Source: Oxytricha trifallax (lineage: Eukaryota > Ciliophora > Spirotrichea > Sporadotrichida > Oxytrichidae). Taken from it: 64,000 nt of DNA. Under the pieces are notes generated by a model. That model did no database searches. It was not told the origin of the DNA and saw nothing but the letters and a program-made list of their open reading frames with translations. The translations under genes and the position numbers were made by a program. The first letter of the stretch is position 1; each line of letters opens with the position of its first letter. The stretch lies in NCBI GenBank assembly GCA_000711775.1, contig ARYC01025601.1:113466-177465 (forward strand). The letters run 5' to 3'. This document shows, one piece after another, positions 37,059 to 47,909 of the stretch.

Positions 37059-37162
37059 CAAAACCCCAAAACCCCTTAATGAGGTTTATAAGTGCTTTGA
37101 TTTGTAGGGAATTTGTTAGGAGTTAGGGTTATTAATTAAATGTGAGACTAAAATTCAAGCTT

Positions 37163-38168
37163 ATGGGGTCTATTTATGATGAAGAATAAATAGATTTAGT
37201 GTTTAAACTGCGTTATGGATGTGATATGTATAGTGAATAACTCAAACCAGTACTGAACTATAAGTCTATTGCACTGCTCTTAAAGCGTAGTCCATCTACT
37301 GTTCGCACTCACTGCTTGAAATCTTTGTAATTAAAGCAATAATAGCTGAATTCTTAACCTAAGAGGAAGTTAAAGTTTCTATAGAAGCATATTGACTATC
37401 TTATTAATGAAAAAACTTTGAAGTATTGGGCTCACTTCTCTCTCGACTAACGAGCTATTATGTTTCACCGCCAGTTCCCTGAGTTGAAGATCTCTGCATA
37501 ATCTGTTGCAAACATTTATAAACGAAACGGTATCTCTTACAAAAGTGTAAATCGTATCAAGAGAGTAATTGATTTCACTCTGCCATTTTACAACAACAAC
37601 TTAAATTATATTTATAATTAAATGCAGAGAGCCTAATAGAATAATATTAAGTTTATTCATGCTGACGAGGCTGTGTTTACATTCAAAACTTTCATCTAGA
37701 AGTCTTGGTATAAGAAGCATAGTAACATAGAATTATATGACAAAAAGGTCAAGGTATAAACAATGGCAATTTTAGCTGGTATAAGTGAAGATTCAGTCAT
37801 AGAAACATATGTTATTCATCCTCGCTCTCTCAAGAGAGAGAGCAGTATATAGAGTTCTTACATAAACTAAGAGATAAATAAAAAGATCAAGAGATCATCC
37901 TGTTTGTTGATAACCTATCAGTTCCGAAAATAAAGGAGTCTAAGAAAGCTTATGAAGAGTTAATTATAACTCCTGAATACAACGTTCCTTAAAGTCCACA
38001 ATTTAATGGAATCGAATTCTACTGGAGTTAGATTCAGACTCACTACAAGAAGTTACTGCTGTATCACCTAATGCATGATCTACCAATCGATACAGTAGAT
38101 CTCATACAGAGTAGTTGCAAGAGAAAGGGTAAAGACTAGACTTCGATATGTACAAGAAAGGGTAGATG
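37163..38168 (+). CDS. TBE DD34E transposase
   Basis: ATG 37163 (MGSIYDEEQIDLVFKLRYG) opens an N-terminal helix-turn-helix part (LLLKRSPSTVRTH). The catalytic core follows: first Asp in IHADEAVF (about 37665), second Asp in FVDNLSV (about 37902), then Glu in FNGIEFYW, 34 residues after the second Asp. This is a Tc1/mariner-superfamily transposase; in Oxytricha these germline-limited transposases are needed for genome rearrangement. A short inverted repeat, GCTCTCTC-AA-GAGAGAGAGC at 37824-37843, coincides with a frameshift, so this copy is broken unless that is a sequence error. The 3' end runs towards the convergent 22-kDa gene. Confidence 0.85.
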
Positions 38169-38210
38169 AATGTTTATTAATAAGTGTTAGACTTAAAATA
38201 ATGAATTATT

Positions 38211-38955
38211 TCAAATATATAACGAACTCTTAAAAAGATTCGGCTTCTCTTTCTTTTCTTTCTCTGGTGCTTTACTTTGACCCGTGTTTCTTCTCTTTGA
38301 ACCAGCACCAGAATCTTTATTCATGTCATCAGGTTTTTAAACATTTTTATAAATTCTCTTGCTAACTTAGTGAAAGGTTTGAGACTTTCTCTCTATGAAC
38401 TTTTGCATTCTCTTTCATTTGGAATGTACCAGTTCCATGTTTCCCTACAAAGTTATTAAAAAAAAGCTTAATAGAGAGATAAGATGCTTCTTTAGCTCCG
38501 CAAGCCAGCTTATGAGTATGCCTTGCTTCTTTTAATCTTTAGGAGAAATAGAGTAGCGTTTCTTGTGAGCTTCTTCAATTATTTCTCTTAGATAACCTTA
38601 TCTCAAATTACCAAGTTCACCAAAGAAGAAGCTCCTTTCTGGAAGTTTATTAGAGTTCTTTCATAGCATCCTCATAGAGATTAGTGAATGAAATCTCAAG
38701 GTAGTTTGGAATTTCAATTTGCTTAATCTCTTTATTTTTAAAAGCTTTCTTCTACTCACAAAGTATTGCTTTCAAGAATGAAATTTTGGTACCTTCCATC
38801 GTTGGAAGGAATAAACCAAGTGTATAATATGTTAATAGTTAACATGTTATCTTACCATGTAAAGTGAGAAATCGATAAAGATCTTCTTTACTTCTGAATC
38901 TAGAGATCATTTCTTGAGCCTCAACTCTTTTCATTTCATCATTGAGTGATTCCAT
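38211..38955 (-). CDS. TBE 22-kDa protein
   Basis: ATG 38955-38953 starts MESLNDEMKRVEAQEMISRF, parallel to the copy at 5068. Later landmarks are ERSFFFGELGNL, a YSISPKDQKKQGIL stretch, NFVGKHGTGTFQMKENAKVH, and a Lys/Glu-rich tail ending at TGA 38213-38211. The protein is unique to TBE-like elements and its role is unknown. Its 3' end nearly meets the transposase from the other strand. A frameshift near 38620 may be present. Confidence 0.8.
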
Positions 38956-39522
38956 CTTTGTTCCTCTTCCTATAAATGAATTTCAAATTATAATTTATAG
39001 ACTTTTGGATCCTATTGTTTAAAACTTACTATTAAATATGGGCATCTTATAGGAGGTCAACCCTGTAAAGAATGATTCGTGGAGAAAGTTCGCAGAATTT
39101 AAAACAAACTTCAGAGATGGAGCTCCATTTTTTCCAATTTATTACCATTAAATTAGTACTAAAATAGTTTAAATTTCACTAGTACCGGTACTAAATCCCT
39201 ATAAGTTTAATTTGTACCAATTTAATAGTACCAAAACTTAATTAGGATAGTTTTAAGCTAATGAGGTTTTAATAGAAAAGTTCCAAAATGGTTCAAAACC
39301 TAATTGGTACTAGTACCAACCCAATTTTATACTTGGTTGGTATCAAAATCAAAATTATTAAGGATGAAATTAGAAAAATTATAGTTATAAATTACAGTAT
39401 AGTATAATTGCTTACACCTGAAATCAAACCATGGTTTTCACATACGTTGCTCCTTTGAAGAGTGCCTCTTGTAAGTATGCTTGTAGTAGCTTTAAAATAG
39501 AAATTTAAATTTGAATTTAAAC

Positions 39523-40968
39523 ATGGTGGCTAACTTAAATCGTAAAGCAGTTGGTTTAGGAACTGGTTAATCATAGCTCAACTTTGGTTCAAATAAGAAA
39601 CCAGAAGTTATATACATTGAGAACGAAGCAGAGCTGAGAGCTCTTGTATTTGAAGCAAGCGTATTCTTCATATAAATTTAAAACAAGAAAAAGTCAGCAG
39701 ATGTGGGAGACTAAACATTAATAGAAGTTGCTGATGAAGTCAACGAACCTCTAGAGATTGAAAAGATAAAAACTTTTGAATGCTAAGACTGCTAAAATTT
39801 CTTACCGACCGATTCTAGTTTGAAGAAACATATGAAAGAGGTTCACTCTGGGAAAGCTAAGGTGTATTTTAAGCATGATAAGGTCGATGGCAGGTACTAG
39901 TGCACGACTTGTGAGAAGTTGTATACTCACTCAGCTAAAGTTAAGAAGCATATGCAGAAGCATCACCTAAGTGAGTTCTTGATTTAAGATAAAGAGACTT
40001 AGAAATTAGTGCCAGCTAAAAGAAAATCTGATACTCTTGAGACTTAAAAAGAACAACAGGAGAAGCTCAAGAGGCAGAAGCGAATAAAATTAATGAATCA
40101 ACCTTCTGTAATGTCTTTTTAGCATGCTTTTAAGAAAGAGCCATGTATATTCCTGCACTAAATGTAGTATACCTTAGCAGTTGTATTGAAAACTACTTAC
40201 ATCTAAACGTACCTGCTAAAGCAAAACTAATAGTGGTTGATAACTATACCTACAAGGTATATCCTTTCAGCTATCTCCTTAAGAAATAGCAGTATTAAAA
40301 TGAGTTTGCTAACGAATATATCGTAGTTAAAGAGGCTTAGAAAAAGGATTGCAAGAACTTGCTCAAACTAGATGGTGTTATTTTAGGGTTGATTTCATCG
40401 CACTAAGGCTAAAAAAGTTTGAAATGACACTCCGAGATTATCTGTATTAAAACAGATACCCAGATGACTTGAATGATATTCTATCTAATATGATAAAGGG
40501 TGTACAGGAATTTCACGAGCTTGGATATGTTCATAGAGAATTTAAGCCTGGAAATGTTATGCTAAACCTTTTCCCTTTAGAAGTAGTCGTAATTGATTTT
40601 TATAGAGCCTTAAAGATAAGAGATTGGAACCTTAGCAAAGGTTCTTGGGGCACCAGGCTACTTCCTAATCAGAGAAGTGGACAAATGGTTCAGTTTAGTG
40701 GGATGAATGGGCAGTTAATGCTATGATATTAGAAAGTGGCATGAAAAGCATGTCTTACTTTGGTACTAAGCATGAAAAACAATTAATTAGCTTAGCTTAG
40801 AAGCATGTAAAGTAAGAAGATGTATGCGAAGAAATAAAAACTATAGTAGATATGATAATCGTGAGAGCTCCTTCCTATCCTAGATAATCCTTAGACGATA
40901 TGCTTGAACCACTAAAGAAAGCTAGATTCAAGAGATACAACAAAGACAAGCAGATTAAATTCGTTTGA
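39523..40968 (+). CDS. TBE zinc-finger/kinase-like protein
   Basis: ATG 39523 to TGA 40966-40968. Two C2H2 fingers lie at about 39780-39970: CQDCQNFLPTDSSLKKHMKE then VHS, and CTTCEKLYTHSAKVKKHMQK then HH. A basic linker follows. The C-terminal domain is protein-kinase-like, with VHREFKPGNVMLN (about 40530) and VVVIDFYRALK (about 40585). The catalytic-loop Asp of HRD is Glu here, and the DFG Gly is Tyr, so catalysis is doubtful. Frame breaks occur between about 40150 and 40430 and after 40690. The equivalent gene in the 45-kb element has a methyltransferase domain instead. Confidence 0.8.
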
Positions 40969-41106
40969 TTAAATTAAAATAATATTCATTAAAACATATT
41001 AATCACTCACAAAACCTGCTTATTCTCTACTAAACCTTATAAGACCCCAACTATACGCTACAAATCAAAGCACTTATAAACCTCACTAAGGGGTTTTGGG
41101 GTTTTG

Positions 41107-41575
41107 ATTGTGCAAACAATTTTTTCAAGAGAAAAGGCTGTGCCTATGGGACTTAGCATTGAAAGACCCTGGTATCTTTATGAATAGATTGATGCAAACT
41201 TAAATTGAGAAAGTTAGAGTGGAACCTAAAGAATATAATCATTTTAAATATTAAACATGCATCTTCTTTATATCAATAAATTAATTAATAATTTGTAATG
41301 GATATTTAAGGGATAGAAGACCAGTAAGCAGTTAACTAGTATTGATGCTAAATATGGAGAAAATTAAGGTACCTATTATGTCCAAAGATGGATGGATGGG
41401 TTTCTCTAGTTATCTATTTTTAAGAATTATTTTTATTCACTTTTGTTACATAATTCTATTTATTACTGAAATTCAATCTATTACAGGGATTGGACTTTGA
41501 CTTCTTAATGTTAGTTGTATTAGTTGTAAGCTTCATAGATAAAACTGGCCAAGGAAATGCAAATTTACTATAAGT
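41107..41575 (+). CDS. TMEM67: Meckelin (TMEM67), C-terminal part after the TBE
   Basis: Directly after the TBE the frame of the upstream block continues: KQFFQEKRLCLWDLALKDPG, IFMNRLMQTQIEKV. Further pieces are SIDAKYGENQGTYYVQRWMD near 41348 and, after a probable intron ending TTACAG at 41487, GLDFDFLMLVVLVVSFIDKT, a hydrophobic span like that near the meckelin C-terminus. Similarity is weaker here than upstream, so the last two pieces are less certain. Confidence 0.5.
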
Positions 41576-41955
41576 TATAATAAATAATTCATAGAGTAAT
41601 TATAATAGCTTATGATTAAAATATTTATTAAATTTGTATCGATATTAATGCTTGGAATTTTAATCGCTTATATTCTTGATTCAATTTTGATATTCCTGAG
41701 AACACATTAAAAAGGCTAAACCATTTAATGAGTTATTTTAATATTGAAAATTTAAAGTTAAGATATGATCGACACTCATTATTTTAAATTTTAAATTTTG
41801 AAGCTTATTCCAGAAAATTAAATGTTGTTTTTTTTATTCATCTTTTTTTATGCCAATATGTATTTTACAAAACTTTATTAGCAATTTTAAAATTTAAACC
41901 CAAAAATCTTCAGCTATTATTCTTTATTTAAAAATAAAAATTATTTGCTTAAATT

Positions 41956-43675
41956 ATGGTAGAAGAAATGTAGCAAAACATACTCTAGCAGATGATAGAT
42001 TCCTGATATGAGTAATAGCAATAGATATATAAAGAGTATAATATAGATGGTAATTATGTAACAAAATTCTTATTTTTTAAAATGTGTTTCTTATATTTGC
42101 TAAAATTGTAAATTTTATTTTTAATTTTATTGTAAATTTATGATTATTATAATAAGGTGACTTATTATAATAATTATATTATTATTGACTCAATAAAAGA
42201 AAATGTATTGCTAATAAAATTGTTTAAATAGATTTTATTGCTACTTTTATTGTGTTGTATTTAATTAAAGTTATTTTAATTAATTATTTTTGTAATACTT
42301 TGAATTCGATGATGTGAAGAGAATCCATCAGCTATACAATGATGGTTTTCAAAGAAAGAAATAGCCTACCCTTCAATATTTTAATGATTATTAACTAATT
42401 CTAGCTGTGCCCGTCTTAAAGACCTCCTTAACAATTCACCTAAGTAAAATTGGAATAGAGGACTATATTCTGTATAATTTGACACTTTCATTGTATGTAA
42501 TCATCATTTAGCCAATCATTAAATATGCATGAAGAGATATATTAACACAAATTAATTGAAGAGAGATTTTAATCTTAATGAATTAAATAGATGGAACCTT
42601 TTAATAATTTCAGAAGCAATATGCAAAATTTTGTATCAATTTTATGAGAACCCAACGAAAATATCAGAGTACAATATTTTCTTTAAGGAAATATTCAGAC
42701 TGCCAGAGTTCTGGCCAGAGCTCGATAAAAAGTAAGTCAGCAAAAATTAATCAATCACTAGTGAATCACATCTAAATAAAGTCTTTATTTACTGGTTTTT
42801 AATAATTATTTCAATTTAAGAGTGACTTTCGGTTTGGTTTCAGGTGGTGGAGATGCTGCTCTTAAACTTGCAACTTGGTAATATATCTATGGTGGTACTT
42901 ATTCCCCACATGATTTCGCTGACTCGAACACATTCAAGCATTTGACTTAAGCTATTTTAGCTTTATCTCCATCTTGCTAGACTGGTATTCCTATTGAAAG
43001 CGCGAGAAGAGCTTGCTTTGCAGACAAACTATGGCCACTTGAATTGAGAAGAGGTTATTCTTCACCAAAGAATGCTCTTTTAAAAAGTCTTTTCGAGGAA
43101 GGCTCTCTCTACTTATTCAATGGAGGTTTCCCATTTTGGACAACTGCCTTCGCATTATGGACTACAGCCTGCTCATTTTGCTCATTTATAAAGAATAAGT
43201 TCTTCTTCCTTTGGACCTATAACGATTTCAGCTATGAGTTCATTTATGGCAGGAAATCTTGGTGTTTCATTAGGTCTCGCCTCCTTTTTAGCCTATTTTA
43301 TATTTCAAAGGATAATTGCTGATCTCTATACAAAGGAACGAGGTGATCATTGCACTTGGAACAACTCATATCGCCAATGCGCCTAATGCATGATTGAAAA
43401 CAAGGAAATGCTGTAATTCAACTTTATTACTGGTTACACTCTTTGATTAAGACGCCATGGCATTTTTATTTAAAAAAACAGATATTTATATTTAAATCTT
43501 TTAATTAATCAAAAAGCTTTCATCTTATCATAAATACTTATTATTCAAAAATTATAATGGTCTTTTGTAGTTTTTTGCTCTTTGGATGGCTGATACTATG
43601 GGTATGTTTAGTAACTATAACGAAGCTTGGGCTTCACTTGAATACCAATCATCAATCTTCTCTGAGTTTGTGTGA
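41956..43675 (+). CDS. Ciliate mitochondrial-carrier-like protein
   Basis: A start MVEEMQQNILQQMIDS at 41956 is possible. Blocks then read: 42320-42530 PTLQYFNDYQLILAVPVLKT; 42560-42730 LNELNRWNLLIISEAICKIL and FFKEIFRLPEFWPELDKK; a GTAAGT intron (about 42731-42844); 42845-43230 DAALKLATWQYIYGGTYSPH, LELRRGYSSPKNALLKSLFE and FFFLWTYNDFSYEF; 43265-43446 KERGDHCTWNNSYRQCAQ; and 43560-43675 ALWMADTMGMFSNYNEAWAS ending FSEFV at a TGA. This pattern matches a carrier-like family I recall from ciliate gene sets, probably in the mitochondrial inner membrane. The transported solute is unknown. A TGA near 43444 stands at a probable Trp, and several single-base frameshifts occur. Confidence 0.6.
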
Positions 43676-43974
43676 AAAGTGCATTCAATTGGTTTTACAT
43701 AAACAATATAAGCAAATAACAGAAATCATTTGTATGAAATATGCAACAAAGCCAAAAGTTGTAAATGCTAAGGATTTCGCATATTTAATCTTTATTACTA
43801 AATTGTCAATATTCACTCATTTGCTTATAATCATAGTGTTATTTTTTTCTTGTATAGATTTATAGTGAATTCTATTCTAAAGTATAAGTGAGAGCAATAA
43901 GTTAAAATATAAGCATTAATTTAGTTTAGTAATTATTTTTAATTTCAGCTTCCCTATTATCTATTTAAATCAAA

Positions 43975-44790
43975 TTGATTATGGCAAGTTTCATAAACCA
44001 CAAATAAACAGCCAGAATATATTGTAGATCGCATTAGACAAACTTTTAAATCCGTGCCAAAACTCTCTATGGCCTCCATTATCTTGGTAAATATGTTTTG
44101 AACAACTTATTATTCCCCCCATCACAGATGAAATTATTGTAGTTGTTATATTATACATGTCTCAATACTTATAATTTGGTCTTAACACAATCCTATTAAG
44201 AGTCATTAAAATTCAAGAAATTATAACTTAAGATGAAAATGTCTGATCGATTTAATAATTTTATTTTTGCGTTAAAAAAGTAAAAACTTCGTATGGTTTA
44301 TAACTCAAATGGTTTAAATTAATATTAAAACAACATTTTAATTAATAAATTTACATTTTTTTACAAAGACAATCTTAATTACAACTGCTTACCTAAGGAA
44401 AGGCAGGTATCCAGCAGACATCTCCTACAGCTAAATCACCCAAAAACTTTCCAAATAAACTCAAATCAGCTAAAGACTTTAAGTTATGTATTTTGGTAAT
44501 AGTCTTCTTTGAATAATAGTAGACTCAAAAAGATGTAGCACATAGTGGCACTTCCCTCGAAATATTGCAAAGTAGGCTTCTGTATAGTCCATTAATACCA
44601 TTTTCTTTGAGAATCTTATGGACACAGTCAAGGCCCTTGTAATTTTCTTCATATTTAGATTTCGTCGATGACTGTAACCTAATCTTCACTAAGTCAATAG
44701 GGATAGATAAAAAGAAGTCTACAAACCCTGATAATGCTCCAAAATTCACTATTTTCCTCAAATTATATGAGTTTTAATGTGTGATTATAC
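43975..44790 (-). CDS. Mitochondrial carrier (SLC25) family protein, fragment
   Basis: Minus-strand exon 44790-44393 reads KIVNFGALSGFVDFFLSIPI, DLVKIRLQSS (the carrier signature PxDxxKxRxQ), then YKGLDCVHKILKENGINGLY and ISREVPL. It continues, past a TGA where the family has Gly, as VYYYSKK and LGDLAVGDVCWIPAFPQ up to a GTAAGC donor. A second piece near 44095-43975 reads GGHREFWHGFKSLSNAI followed by LFVVYETCHN, as expected after the third signature, which itself is missing. It is a solute carrier of the inner mitochondrial membrane; the substrate cannot be told. Decay or a sequence error explains the TGA (GGA to TGA). Confidence 0.75.
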
Positions 44791-45119
44791 TCTAGGTCTT
44801 ATTGGTAATTTTTTCTTCTACGCTTTTCTGATTTAATTAAGATGTTGACTACTTTTGCCCTGCATTATGCCCCTCAAGAACAATTAATTACTCTGCTTTG
44901 AAAGGCTATAAATCTTGCACTTAAACCTAAATTTAAAAAGTTAAATCCTAAAATATAAATCCTAAATTAAGCGATATCCTTAATCAGAAATAACCAAATC
45001 ACTTTGATTTCAGCACCAGAAATAATTAAAATCATTATAATCATAATATATAAATACTTAAACATATTAATATAATTATTTATGCTATATTAAACTGCTA
45101 ACTCAATTTTGTCCATCAC

Positions 45120-46109
45120 TCATGTCCCTATCTTTTTCAGCTAGTTACCAAAAGATGTGAAGTTATGTCTGATGTTATTTGGCCGAGCAAATACTTCTAA
45201 ATTGAGCCTATCTGGTGCCATCTGCTGGATGAAGTCATTTATTTCCTTGGGCTTTTCAGAGTGCTTGCCTACTTCCGAAAAGATGACATTATCTGTGACG
45301 TGATACTTGAGCATATCGGTAATGTAGCCTTTTTTCCCAATAAGAAAGCTCTCGTTATTATCGGCTGTGTACATCCCAGATCCTTTGTGTAATTTATGAT
45401 TTTTGGTAAGTTTTTCATTCACCTTTCTCAACTTCATCATAGCCGTGGATTTTCAGGAATTATCTTGCAATCTCCTTATTCTGATTCACAAACCACGTAA
45501 TGAGTATGCCTCTCTCTTACACCAACTCAATAGGCATCCTTAGAATTTCCTCGTCAGACACTGTATCATATGGCACCCCTTGCTTTATTCTATAGGCTGG
45601 ATCCATTAGTACGACCTCATAAAGACTGTTGTATCTCTCCATAGCGTCTTTTGCGATTTTTTCCCACATTTGATAATCGTTTATGTCTCCGTCAAATATG
45701 ACTGGTTCTGTTATTGTCTTGTAAGTGGTTTAGTATACTTTCTGCTAAATTTTTATAAGCCGGTACCCTTCTATAACTTCCGTCTCAACTTTTGCAGGGC
45801 CTAAAGTGAATTTTTGAGTTCTGCTCTCATCTCTCACTTTTGCTATTACTTTGGTTTGTTGTCTTTTAGCTTGCAAGTTTTTTCATGGCTCTTACAGTTG
45901 AAGGCTCTGTCCTTAACTACCCCGCAGTACTGACATGTGCGTTCTTTGAGCTTTATTATCTTTCTGGCATTTTTATGGGCTTCTCGATGATAATTTGATA
46001 AATGTACTTCCAGAGAATTTAAGCTATCATGAGTTGTTGGTGTTTCGCAATAGTTGCACAAATATTTTGCAGGTATACTCTTCTTCTAGAGCTCCATCTT
46101 CTTAGGCAT
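45120..46109 (-). CDS. Zinc-finger MT-A70-type adenine methyltransferase
   Basis: ATG 46109-46107 to TGA 45122-45120, about 330 residues. The N-terminus has two Cys/His clusters: CNYCETPTTHDSLNSLEVHL then SNYH, and CQYCGVVKDRAFNCKSHEKT. After a frameshift near 45840 comes the methyltransferase: VVLMDPAYRI at the place of the DPPW catalytic motif, IELVQERGILITWFVNQNKE, then after a second frameshift NNESFLIGKKG, HVTDNVIFSEVGKHSEKPKE, LEVFARPNNIRHN and FGNQL. These are the landmarks of the MT-A70 family (METTL3/METTL4 and ciliate MTA1 type), which methylates N6 of adenine in RNA or DNA. DPAY in place of DPPW may alter or abolish activity. Substrate unknown. Confidence 0.8.
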
Positions 46110-46189
46110 TTTAGTTTTTATATAATTTTCTATTCAGTGCTTCCTGCACTCTATAAATTCATGAAGTTGCTTATAATTTGAATATTAGA

Positions 46190-46765
46190 TTTAGTAGAAA
46201 CTTAGGAGAGCCATTTATTTTTAGTAGAAACTTAGGCCACAACTATACAAAAGGGTTCCTGGGTTTTATCTTTGTTCATCTCTGAGTATCATACCATCTT
46301 GCTATTTTAAATGTATAAAGATGTATACTTAGAAACAGCTTAATAATTATAATTGATTTATTAAGAGGTAGTTGGCATAATATAATTTATATATATATTT
46401 ACATAGTTTAAAAAATATAATGAGCAGGCCAATCATGAACGTAAGTTAGGTATTTATAACTTTATTAATATTGTATAACAATCACTTTTGTTTTATATTT
46501 TTAGTATAAAACATTTATTTTCCAAATTCTTATATAATGTTACTATGGCAGATGGCCATATAGTCAACTTTTTCATTTATATTAAAAGGGTAAGTAGCAG
46601 TTGATTTAAAAAGCTCATTTCATACTTATAATTTACGAAGGTTAAACCAAATAAAAACTAGCTGTATAACCTATCTAAGGTCCAGCTTAGTTTATTGATT
46701 TTACGATTATAGAAAAACTAGTGAAAACTTAGGAGGTCCGATTTTTTTAGTAGAAACTTAGGAAG
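46190..46765 (+). repeat. Four copies of a 16-bp motif between genes of the MTase transposon
   Basis: TTAGTAGAAACTTAGG occurs at about 46191 and 46221, and again at 46748, with a close variant TAGTGAAAACTTAGG at 46719. Two pairs about 530 bp apart bracket the region between the methyltransferase and 22-kDa genes. The rest of 46130-47150 is AT-rich without a gene. The motif could be a protein-binding site; no function is known. Confidence 0.6.
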
Positions 46766-47152
46766 CATAAGAAAGAGCTTATGCTGTAAGTAAAAAAACC
46801 CCATATCAAGTGGGTTGATGTTTATACTCTTAATTATTATAAAATTATATAAATTAATTAAATTCATAATCATCAAAGCTTCTATGGGGAAGACAGCACC
46901 CTATTTATTTATCCGATAAATAATAGAATAAAAGTTTCTTTTTTTTTAATCTTTTAATAGTATGCTTATTAAGTTTAAGCTATTTCATATTATAAAAACC
47001 AATTATAAATTCTGGCCGGCATGTTTGGCTATTGCCCAAGTCTGAATATCAGTTAAGTTTATTTTTTTAAAACTCATGAATCAAAGTTTACAGCAGAAAA
47101 GTTTATAGATTTCGATTAATACTTATATTAAATCATATTTAAATTATAGCAC

Positions 47153-47909
47153 ATGGAGAGCCAGGACGTTCATACTCATGACATCAGAGAATTCTAAAAC
47201 AAATTTAGGTCGAAAAATGACTGGATAAATTTTTTGCGTTCAACAGTAAGATACTATTATTGACACTCATAGAGGGGTACTTTTTGCCCAACGATAACCA
47301 TGTTACCATGAGGTTCATCAAAGACTTTTTAGCTGGCGAGAAGGAGCTTTTAAGGTCTGGAGAGGTGGTGTAGCTGAACGTTCCCTACTATGAAGAACTT
47401 TCAGATAAGAACATTTTTAAGCAAATTCAGGAAGACCCATAAACTATGAAATTCATGAATTACTACCCAGACTATCAAGTGCTGCCTGATAGAAAATATT
47501 TCTATGGGGTCTTGGGCACCCTCCATACTAACTATCTGTCCTCGCTCATAAAGCATGCAAACAGGTCAAGAAACTTAAGCGACAACTAAGAAGAAGAGAA
47601 GGAAAGAATACTTATAAAGGATGAGGTGTATAGACAACTGTAAGGCGAGCCATTTTTTTTCAAGTAAGACTTATTATATTTAATAATTTATAACTAGAAT
47701 GTAAGGGCAAAGCACTCTCTATGCTGAAGCTAAAATCAAAGCCCCGCCAACAAAAAAAGAAGCGGGAGTACCATGAGATATCGGCATCTTTTCCCGAATA
47801 CAAGTCTAACATTGAGAGTAAGAGGTCAGTGGGTGCTCAGCTCAGAGACACTATCATGGTTCAAGAATCACAGTCAGAAAAGGTACCCGACAATAACTCC
47901 ATGGAATGA
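47153..47909 (+). CDS. TBE 22-kDa-like protein of the MTase transposon
   Basis: ATG 47153 (MESQDVHTHDIREFQNKFRS), with a frameshift near 47220, then LLLTLIEGYFLPNDNHVTMR, VVQLNVPYYEELSDKNIFKQ, YQVLPDRKYFYGVLGTLHTN and YLSSLIKHA. The order mirrors the TBE protein: a MES start, a KFRS/RFRS motif, FLP, an NxPYY/NYPE region, and an R-x-FFxGVL motif followed by YL-x-x-II. A GTAAGA...CTAG intron is likely at about 47664-47697. The C-terminus is basic and ends at TGA 47907-47909. Function unknown, but conservation across divergent elements suggests a role in transposition. Confidence 0.7.

Larger units (their letters stand above)
37059..41106. mobile_element. TBE: Complete TBE transposon (TBE copy 2)
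   Basis: Both ends read inward CAAAACCCCAAAACCCCTTA and stay similar for about 50 bp (37059-37108, 41058-41106). The left flank is AGT (37056-37058), the right ATT (41107-41109); both fit ANT, but they are not identical. Inside, in order: transposase plus, 22-kDa protein minus, zinc-finger/kinase plus, as in Oxytricha TBE1. Length 4.05 kb equals that of known elements. It is inserted within the meckelin coding sequence. Confidence 0.95.

Noticed and set aside
37059..37075. C4A4 repeat as a chromosome end or macronuclear telomere
   Set aside because: It is internal, part of paired terminal inverted repeats 4.05 kb apart, as in TBE transposons.
43557..43865. 102-codon plus ORF as a separate gene
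   Set aside because: A different frame over its first third is the last exon of the carrier-like gene; the rest is AT-rich spacer.
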